64,000 nt of DNA, from positions 248,001 to 312,000 of the forward strand of contig NZ_JAFBCT010000001.1 of the NCBI RefSeq assembly GCF_016907835.1, read 5' to 3'. The translations under genes and the position numbers were made by a program. Source of the DNA: Agromyces cerinus (GTDB taxonomy: Bacteria > Actinomycetota > Actinomycetes > Actinomycetales > Microbacteriaceae). The notes beneath the pieces were generated by a model. That model did not search any database, was not told the DNA's origin, and worked only from the letters and a program-made list of their open reading frames with translations. Positions 57,886 through 64,000 of the stretch are shown here, in pieces. Position 1 is the first letter of the stretch. Every line of letters begins with the position of its first letter.

Positions 57886-60800
57886 ATGAGCGTTCGACTG
57901 ACGGTCGGCGAACCGGTCGCGGCGGGGAAGCCGTCGTCGTGGCTCCTGAAGGTCGACGAGGCGACGACGGTCGGAGAGGTCGCGGAGTCGCTCGGCGTCG
58001 TGCCCAGCGTGCTCGACCCCCGGGCCGGCACGGCGACGCCGCTCGCCGAATCCGCGCTGCTGTCGGGTGCCACGGTTCCGGCGGCGGCGGCGTCGACGCT
58101 CCTTGCACCCGGCACGCTCCGACTCGAGGTCGTCGGCGGGCCGTTCGCCGGTGAGAGCGTGCCGATCGCCCGCGGCGCCGCCATCACGATCGGCAGCGCG
58201 AACTCCGCCGGTCTCACGATCGCCGACCCCGCCCTGGCGCCGCAGCACGCGGTGCTGGCGCTGAACGCCGCAGCGACGCTCGAGAGCGGCCGGCCCGCCC
58301 CGCTCGCCGCGACCCTGGCACCCGCGGTCGAGGGGGCCCCGATGTGGGTGAACGGCGAACCGATCTCCGCCGAGGTCGCCCTCGTTCCCGCCGACCTGTT
58401 CCAGATCGGCAGCAGCATGTTCCGCATCGGCATGGCCCCCGGGTCCGATGCCGACCTCACCCGCGACGCCCTCGGTGGTCGCGGCTTCAACCGGCCTTCG
58501 CGCATCGAGCCGACGAAGGCGCAACCGGTCGTGCAACTGCCGGGCGACAAGCCCGACGACCCCGACCAGTCGCCCATGCCGTGGCTCTCGGCGATCATCC
58601 CCGTCGTGCTCGGCGTCACGATGGCCGTCGTGTTCCAGCGCCCCATCATGCTGCTCATGGCTGCGGCGAGTCCGATCATGGTCGTCGGCTCCTTCATCGC
58701 GAACCGCAAGCTCGCGAAGAAGAAGGGCCTGAAGACCGAGAAGCAGTGGATCGAGGAGGTCAAGGTCGCCGAGCGTCGCATCAGCGACCTGGCACGGGTG
58801 CAGCGGCTCGAGGGCTGGTACCGCATGCCCGACCCGGTCATGATCGCCGACATCGCGCTCCGTCCGCTCTCGCGGCTCTGGGAACGGCGCAAGAGCGACG
58901 GCGACGCCCTGCAACTGCGCGTCGGGGTCACCGAGGTCGCCCTCGACGTGCGATTCGAGGGAGGCGGCAAGGACCGCTCGGCCCCCGCCCGTGTCGGCGT
59001 CACCCCGCAACCCGTCGCCGCAGAGCTCCGCACCGGTGTGGTCGGCATCGCCGGCCCCGCCGACGCCGTGCGCAACCTCGCCCGGTCGATGGTCGCCGCG
59101 TTCGCGACGATGCGCTCGCCGCGCGACGCCGAACTCATCGTGATCTGCGATGAGGCCGACGACGCGGAATGGGGCTGGACCCAGTGGTTGCCGCACGCGC
59201 AGGCGAACACGACCGCGGCCGCGATGATCGGCAACACCGACGACAGTCGCCGCGAGCGGCTGCGCGAGGTGGCCGTCACGCTCGAGACGCGCATGCGGAT
59301 GGCGAGCCAGCGCGGGGCCGTGATCCCCAGCGACATCCTCATCGTGGTCGACGGGGCCCGCGACTACCGCATGCTGCCCGGCATGGTGCCGCTGCTCGAG
59401 CACGGCGCCGCGCATGGCATCCACATCATCGCGCTCGACTCCGAACGCGCGCGGCTGCCCGAAGAGGCAGCCAGCGTCGTCGTGGTCGACCCGGCCGACC
59501 CGTCGATCGGACGGTTCGAGACGGGCAAGGAGTACTACCCGACCGTGCTGCTCGACGGCGTCTCGATCGCCGCGGCCGATCGCATCGCGCGCAGCCTCTG
59601 CTCCATCCAGCACGTGAGCGGCGTGGGCGACGATGCGATGCTGCCGACCAGCGTGCGCATGGTGGACCTGCTGAAGATCGACCTCGACGACCCGGCGCCG
59701 ATCATGCAGCGCTGGGCCAAGCAGCCCCGCAACACCTTCGTCGTGGTCGGCGCGAACGCCGACGGCGAGTTCGCGATCGACATCTCGCGCGACGGCCCGC
59801 ACGCGCTCGTGGCCGGCACGACGGGCTCGGGCAAGTCGGAGTTCCTGCAGGCGCTCGTCGTGAGTCTCGCGATGGCGAACCGGCCGGATGCGCTGAACTT
59901 CGTGCTCGTCGATTACAAGGGCGGGTCGGCCTTCGCGGACTGCGAGCGGCTGCCGCACACCGTCGGCATGGTCACGAACCTCGACGCACGCGAGACCGAG
60001 CGCGCGCTGGCGTCGCTCGATGCCGAGCTCAAGCGCCGCGAGCGCGTGCTCCGCGACATGAACGCGAAAGACGTCGAGGGCGCATGGGCCAAGGACGCCG
60101 ACACGGCGGCCAAGCGCGGGCTCGCACGCCTCATGATCGTCATCGACGAGTTCGCCGAGCTGAAGACGGAGCTGCCCGAGTTCATCGACGGCCTCGTGCG
60201 CATCGCCCGCGTCGGTCGCTCGCTCGGCGTGAACCTCGTGCTCGCCACGCAGCGGCCCTCGGGCGTCGTGACCCCCGAGATGCAGTCGAACATCAGCCTC
60301 CGCGTCGCGCTCCGCGTGACCGACCGTTCCGATTCCTCCGACATCCTCGGGTCGGGCGAAGCCGCCCTCATCAGCTCATCCACGCCCGGTCGGGGCTTCG
60401 TGCGCCTCGGGCCGTCCGCCGCCCCGGCTGGCTTCCAGACCGCGCGTGTCGCCGGCATTCGGCCGGGTGTGCAGCGCGCCGTCAAGTCGCTGCCGCCGAA
60501 GGCCCCGCTCGAGTGGGAGTCGCTCGGCTTCCCGGCACGGTACCCGAGCGCGGGGCCGACACACGCCGCCAACACCGATCACGACGACACCGACCTCCGC
60601 GCGCTCGTCGACGTGATCACGCTCGCCACGCAGCAGATGGGTATCGCGAAGAACCCGTCGCCCTGGCTGCTGCCATTGCCCACCGTGCTGCCGCTCGAGC
60701 GGTTCGCCGACCAGCAGGTCGCACGCACCTCGCTGGTGCTCGGGCTCGAGGACGTCCCCGGCGAGCAGTCGCAGCGCGGCCTCACCTGGGACATCGCGAA

Positions 60801-62229
60801 CGGCTCGCACGTGCTGTTCATCGGCGGCTCGATGTCGGGCCGCACGACCGCGCTGCGCACCATGCTGGCCCAGACCGTGCAGCAGTTCTCCCCGGCCGAC
60901 CTGCACCTGTACGTGATCGACTTCGGCAACGGTGCACTGCTCCCGCTCGCGGACGCCCCGCACTGCGGCGCCGTCGTCACCCAGCTCGACGCCGACCGGC
61001 TGCCGCGTCTCGTGCAGCGGCTGCTCGAAGAGCTCACGAACCGGCAGTCGATCCTCTCGGCAGCGGGCGTCGGGCACATCAACGAGCAGCGGGCGCAGGC
61101 GGGCCCGGGCGACGCACTCCCGTACGCCGTCATCGCTCTCGACGGTTGGGAGCGGATGCTCTCGACCATGAACGCCGACGCCCTCATCGCATTCCGCGAC
61201 CAGTTCATGCGGGTGCTCCGCGAGGGCCCCGCGGTGGGCGTGCGCGTGCTCATCACGGGCGACCGGTCGATCACGGGCGACAAGGTGAGTTCGTTCATCG
61301 ACGAGCAGTACGTGCTGCCCCTCCGCGACATCAGTGACTATCGCACGGCCGGCATCATGGCCAAGGACATCCCTCTCGACCTGCCGCCCGGGCGCGTGCT
61401 CTTCGGCGCCGCGGGCACCGAGGCGCAACTCGCGGTGCTCGTGCGCGAGACGAGCGGCGAAGCCCAGACCACGGCGCTGCGTCGCGTCGTCGAACAGGTG
61501 CGCGACCACTTCGACCAGTATCCGCAGCTCGCCGAGCTCGCGCAGCCGTTCCGGGTCGACCCGCTGCCCGGGTACATGGCCCTGACCGCGGCCTACGAGC
61601 TGCCGCTCGGCGAATCCGGTCCGGCGGACGGTCCGGTGGTGGCCGTCGGCGGCGACCACCTGTCGCGGTTCACGCTCGACTGGCCGGCCGAGGGCGGGTT
61701 CGTCGTCACCGGCGGCCGCAAGTCGGGCCGTTCGTCGACCCTCGCGGCCATGCTGCACCAGCTCGCCTGGCGCAAGGAGCCGCTCCTCGTGGTCTCGGCA
61801 CGCCAGTCGGTGCTGACCGAGGTCGCCGCCGGGCACTCGGTGCCGGTCGTGTCCGCGGCCGACACGGCCCCGGCGCAGCTCGACGAGATCCTCGACGCAC
61901 TCGGCGAGCGGGTCACGATCTTCGTCGACGACGCCGAGCAGTGGAAGAACGCGCCGATCGAACATGCGCTCAGCGGGGTCAAGCATCGTGCCTCGTTCGT
62001 CGTCGCCGCCGATACGGAATCGGTGTCGACCCTGTTCGGCGGGCCCCTCGTCGAGGCGAAGAAGGCGCGGCGTGCGCTCGTGCTGCGCCCCGAGTCATCC
62101 GTCATGGGTACGCAGGTGATCGGCAGCCCGATCCCGAAGTTCATGCTGGGTCGCGGCTCGGCTGGTGGCGGCGTCTTCACGACCCCTGCGGGCTGGATGC
62201 CGGTGCGGGTGCCCGACATCCGGCAGTGA
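57886..62229 (+). CDS. eccC: Type VII secretion ATPase, EccC/EssC-like (FtsK/SpoIIIE family)
   Basis: 1447 aa, the motor of type VII (ESX) secretion. The N-terminus (about 1-185) holds ubiquitin/FHA-like modules as in EssC. Two adjacent transmembrane helices follow (about 231-275). Then three FtsK-type ATPase modules: module 1 has Walker A GTTGSGKS (Lys650) and Walker B IVIDEFAE (Asp754, Glu755). Module 2 has GGSMSGRT (Arg986 instead of Lys) and module 3 GGRKSGRS (Arg1282 instead of Lys). ATG 57886 has AGAGAGG upstream. The arrangement is closer to Firmicute EssC than to mycobacterial split EccCa/EccCb. Confidence 0.94.
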   Translation: MSVRLTVGEPVAAGKPSSWLLKVDEATTVGEVAESLGVVPSVLDPRAGTATPLAESALLSGATVPAAAASTLLAPGTLRLEVVGGPFAGESVPIARGAAITIGSANSAGLTIADPALAPQHAVLALNAAATLESGRPAPLAATLAPAVEGAPMWVNGEPISAEVALVPADLFQIGSSMFRIGMAPGSDADLTRDALGGRGFNRPSRIEPTKAQPVVQLPGDKPDDPDQSPMPWLSAIIPVVLGVTMAVVFQRPIMLLMAAASPIMVVGSFIANRKLAKKKGLKTEKQWIEEVKVAERRISDLARVQRLEGWYRMPDPVMIADIALRPLSRLWERRKSDGDALQLRVGVTEVALDVRFEGGGKDRSAPARVGVTPQPVAAELRTGVVGIAGPADAVRNLARSMVAAFATMRSPRDAELIVICDEADDAEWGWTQWLPHAQANTTAAAMIGNTDDSRRERLREVAVTLETRMRMASQRGAVIPSDILIVVDGARDYRMLPGMVPLLEHGAAHGIHIIALDSERARLPEEAASVVVVDPADPSIGRFETGKEYYPTVLLDGVSIAAADRIARSLCSIQHVSGVGDDAMLPTSVRMVDLLKIDLDDPAPIMQRWAKQPRNTFVVVGANADGEFAIDISRDGPHALVAGTTGSGKSEFLQALVVSLAMANRPDALNFVLVDYKGGSAFADCERLPHTVGMVTNLDARETERALASLDAELKRRERVLRDMNAKDVEGAWAKDADTAAKRGLARLMIVIDEFAELKTELPEFIDGLVRIARVGRSLGVNLVLATQRPSGVVTPEMQSNISLRVALRVTDRSDSSDILGSGEAALISSSTPGRGFVRLGPSAAPAGFQTARVAGIRPGVQRAVKSLPPKAPLEWESLGFPARYPSAGPTHAANTDHDDTDLRALVDVITLATQQMGIAKNPSPWLLPLPTVLPLERFADQQVARTSLVLGLEDVPGEQSQRGLTWDIANGSHVLFIGGSMSGRTTALRTMLAQTVQQFSPADLHLYVIDFGNGALLPLADAPHCGAVVTQLDADRLPRLVQRLLEELTNRQSILSAAGVGHINEQRAQAGPGDALPYAVIALDGWERMLSTMNADALIAFRDQFMRVLREGPAVGVRVLITGDRSITGDKVSSFIDEQYVLPLRDISDYRTAGIMAKDIPLDLPPGRVLFGAAGTEAQLAVLVRETSGEAQTTALRRVVEQVRDHFDQYPQLAELAQPFRVDPLPGYMALTAAYELPLGESGPADGPVVAVGGDHLSRFTLDWPAEGGFVVTGGRKSGRSSTLAAMLHQLAWRKEPLLVVSARQSVLTEVAAGHSVPVVSAADTAPAQLDEILDALGERVTIFVDDAEQWKNAPIEHALSGVKHRASFVVAADTESVSTLFGGPLVEAKKARRALVLRPESSVMGTQVIGSPIPKFMLGRGSAGGGVFTTPAGWMPVRVPDIRQ

Positions 62230-62310
62230 CGGCGGCGGTGTCGCGCCGCCGTACACTGGATGCCGGAACAGGGGGTCGATACCCCGATCACCGAGGAAGG
62301 GAAGTTCGCC

Positions 62311-62928
62311 GTGGCCTCCACGCGTTGCGTCTACTGCGATGCGACCCTGCAGCCGAACAGCATGTTCTGTCTCGAATGCGGACAGCTGATCCCGCAGTCA
62401 GAGAAGCCCCCGGTGCCGGCGCAGTTCTCGCCCGGGGCCGCTTCGGCGCCCGCCGTCCAGCACCAGGCCGCTCCCCGCGCGACCTCGGCCGTCGACCCGG
62501 TGCCGCTTCCCGGAACGCTTCCGTGGCAGCAGCGCGGCACCGCTGAGCCCGATGCGCCCGTGGCCAAGGCCGCCCCGGTCGAGGTGCGCCAGCACCTCAG
62601 CCGTGCCGAGCTCGTGTTCTCCACGGGGCAGCGCGTCCGGATCGCAGGCAACGCCGTCATCGGTCGGAAGCCCGCGCAGACAGCGCAGGCGACCGGCGCG
62701 CAGGCGATCGAGGTCGAGGACGACACGCGCTCGATGTCGCGGGTGCACCTGTTCCTCGAGTTGAACGACGGCGTGCTCGTCGCCGGCGATGCCGGGTCGA
62801 GCAACGGCTCCGGCGTGCAGCGCGACGGCGTGCTCACGCCGCTCGAGAGCGGCGGCCCCAAGGTCGAGGTGCATCCGGGCGACACCGTGTGGGTCGGCGA
62901 CGTGAACTTCGTCATCCATTCGGCCTGA
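62311..62928 (+). CDS. Zinc-ribbon and FHA domain protein
   Basis: 205 aa. N-terminal zinc ribbon with Cys6, Cys9, Cys20, Cys23 (CVYC ... CLECG), a Pro/Ala linker, and a C-terminal FHA domain (about 95-200): VIGRKP, SMSRVHLFLELNDGVLVAGDAGSSNGSGV. FHA domains bind phosphothreonine, so it may link the secretion ATPase to Ser/Thr kinases. GTG 62311 has GGAAGGG upstream. TACACT (62252-62257) starts transcription near 62264, so the ATG at 62260 cannot be used. Confidence 0.88.
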   Translation: MASTRCVYCDATLQPNSMFCLECGQLIPQSEKPPVPAQFSPGAASAPAVQHQAAPRATSAVDPVPLPGTLPWQQRGTAEPDAPVAKAAPVEVRQHLSRAELVFSTGQRVRIAGNAVIGRKPAQTAQATGAQAIEVEDDTRSMSRVHLFLELNDGVLVAGDAGSSNGSGVQRDGVLTPLESGGPKVEVHPGDTVWVGDVNFVIHSA

Positions 62929-62963
62929 CGCGCGGCCGCGGCATCCGCTTCGATGAGGACGAC

Positions 62964-63647
62964 ATGACCGACCGACAGCCCACTGCGGCCGGGCCGATCG
63001 TGTTCCGGATCCCGGCAGATCGACAGCGGCAGGCGAGCGGTGCGCAGACGACGGGACTCGTGCTGGGGATCGTCGTCGGCGGCGGGCTCGTGATGTTGGC
63101 GGTGTGGCTGCCGAGCAGTGGTATCGACGTGGTGGCATCGCTCGTCCTCGGCCTGCTGGGGCTTGCGGGCCTCATCGGGTTGGTCGTGGCAGTTGCCCGC
63201 TGGCGACGCAATCTCCGCATCGTCACGGGCGGCGACGGAGTCGTGTTCGCCGTCGACTCGAGCGGTCTCGTGCTGGGTGCGTTCGGCCGGATCGCCTGGG
63301 CGGATGTCGCAGAGATCGTGTTCAAGGATCACCGGACCTCCGGCGGCGGGCCTCAAGGCACTCCCGCGGCGTACGGACGAATCCTGGGCCAGCGGCTGCG
63401 CGAGCGCGGCGGAACGTGCGAACTGGACGTCTTCGTGACGCTTCGCGGCAGTTCATCGGATGCCGGGCCTGTGCCGGGCTCGGCCGCAAGCGACATGTCG
63501 CGCACGTCGAACGGTCGAACCGTCGTCCGGCTGCCATTCGGTGCGGCACTGCCGGTCGACGCCTTCCACAATGCGTATCGTGCCGTCGAGCCGGTCGCCG
63601 CCGCGCACGGGGTCGCACTCGTCTACGACAACAAGGCCCGGGTCTGA
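62964..63647 (+). CDS. Membrane protein of the type VII locus
   Basis: 227 aa. Two transmembrane helices (about 28-50 and 56-77), then a cytoplasmic domain of about 150 aa with a PH-like look (LRIVTGGDGVVFAVDSSGLVLGAFGRIAWADVAEIVFKDH). It begins 35 nt after the FHA gene and precedes the WXG100 gene. No known Ecc family recognised; a structural part of the secretion apparatus is possible. Confidence 0.74.
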   Translation: MTDRQPTAAGPIVFRIPADRQRQASGAQTTGLVLGIVVGGGLVMLAVWLPSSGIDVVASLVLGLLGLAGLIGLVVAVARWRRNLRIVTGGDGVVFAVDSSGLVLGAFGRIAWADVAEIVFKDHRTSGGGPQGTPAAYGRILGQRLRERGGTCELDVFVTLRGSSSDAGPVPGSAASDMSRTSNGRTVVRLPFGAALPVDAFHNAYRAVEPVAAAHGVALVYDNKARV

Positions 63648-63658
63648 CGCACGGTCTG

Positions 63659-63678
63659 CATGGGGAGTGCTCCCCATG
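63659..63678. repeat. 9-bp palindrome before the WXG100 gene
   Basis: CATGGGGAG-TG-CTCCCCATG, perfect arms. It lies just after the membrane protein stop and upstream of a TAACGT -10-like hexamer (about 63701). It could be an operator or a weak terminator. Confidence 0.6.
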
Positions 63679-63795
63679 GGCTGGTCGTCGATCGCCGGGT
63701 AACGTACAGGTGTCGGGTCGAAGGCGTTCCATTGAGCGGATGCCACGGCACGACGTGTGAACCTGAACGTTCCTGTTGATCCCACGGAGGAAACC

Positions 63796-64000
63796 ATGGC
63801 GGAAATCCGCGTCACTTCTGACTCGCTGGCCGGTGTCGCCGGGCAGCTCTCGAGCGGCTCGCAGTCGATCGAGTCGCAGCTGTCGAACCTGAAGTCCCTC
63901 GTCGAGGGCCTGATCTCGGGCGACTGGTCGGGCACGGCGTCGCAGAGCTTCAACGAGCTCTACTCGCAGTGGGACCAGGCCGGTCTGCAGCTGAAGGAGT
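63796..64000 (+). CDS. WXG100 family type VII secretion substrate (3' cut by window end)
   Basis: First 68 codons of a typical ESAT-6-like protein: MAEIRVTSDSLAGVAGQLSS, helix 1 to about residue 38, the turn ISGDWSGTASQSF with the Trp-x-Gly motif, then helix 2. Such helical-hairpin dimers are secreted by EccC machines. GGAGG lies 7 nt before ATG 63796, and a promoter-like TAACGT upstream suggests separate, stronger expression. Confidence 0.93.
   Translation, partial: MAEIRVTSDSLAGVAGQLSSGSQSIESQLSNLKSLVEGLISGDWSGTASQSFNELYSQWDQAGLQLKE

Overview
The window looks like a chromosomal segment of a high-GC actinobacterium, most likely a member of Microbacteriaceae (Agromyces/Microbacterium-like). 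The evidence is strong G/C preference at third codon positions, a ClpC and RpoB/RpoC of actinobacterial type, a YidC paralogue behind a DUF6412-like gene, a paired DUF5997/LysR-effector locus, and a very high share of leaderless genes. In about 19 genes a TANNNT hexamer lies 6-7 nt before the start codon; four more have a CANNNT variant.

Layout. 1-2.2 kb: end of clpC with a strong terminator. 2.2-13 kb: housekeeping and small genes. These are an argA-type acetyltransferase preceded by three tandem copies of its own promoter and start codon, a DUF3237 gene, a membrane protein overlapping a MerR regulator, radA, a flavin monooxygenase, an SGNH hydrolase, tRNA-Ser(CGA) and a pair of SMR exporters. 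13-21.4 kb: dinB, acetyltransferases, YidC-like insertase, GlsB-type protein, glutamine amidotransferase translationally coupled to a LysR effector domain without HTH, DUF5997, esterase, DUF4916, AraC/VOC pair. 21.4-23.6 kb: an ECF sigma factor with a coupled membrane protein, a secreted beta/gamma-crystallin-like protein and a 38-residue membrane peptide. All of these sit behind copies of the same promoter motif, GGAACY-N13-CGGACAT. 23.6-31 kb: DEAD-box helicase with a long leader, DUF1684/SRPBCC pair, coiled-coil membrane protein, ComB-like protein, CGNR regulator, SprT-like metalloprotease and a sugar-dehydrogenase lipoprotein. 31-34.7 kb: pxpABC (5-oxoprolinase) carrying a 62-bp duplication of the pxpC start, then an alcohol dehydrogenase. 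34.7-38.3 kb: two spermidine-synthase-like paralogues, then a scar zone with a phage terminase fragment, a long palindrome, a DUF1254 gene and an SSB-tail fragment. 38.3-45.9 kb: a ROK regulator with a putative operator and a six-gene sugar operon (three Gfo/Idh/MocA oxidoreductases, binding protein, two permeases, no ATPase). 46-53.7 kb: rpoB-rpoC, both with TTG starts, with a clear sigma70-type promoter and a terminator. 53.8-64 kb: membrane and lipoprotein genes leading into a type VII secretion locus. That locus has a secreted Ig-like protein, an EccC/EssC-like ATPase, a zinc-ribbon/FHA protein, a membrane protein and a WXG100 protein cut by the window end.

How the genes work together. 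Most operons are held together by 4-nt ATGA/GTGA overlaps (sigma/membrane partner, pxpA-B-C, the sugar operon, GATase/LysR effector, SRPBCC/DUF1684, the lipoprotein pair at 56.1 kb). The same ATGA geometry has been caught up in tandem duplications at argA and pxpC, creating minicistrons of 19-21 codons in front of the real gene. I see no CRISPR array, no complete prophage and no intact insertion sequence. The best candidate for an undescribed system is the compact ECF-sigma regulon at 21.4-23.6 kb; second is the minimal T7SS with its EssC-like, arginine-substituted ATPase modules.
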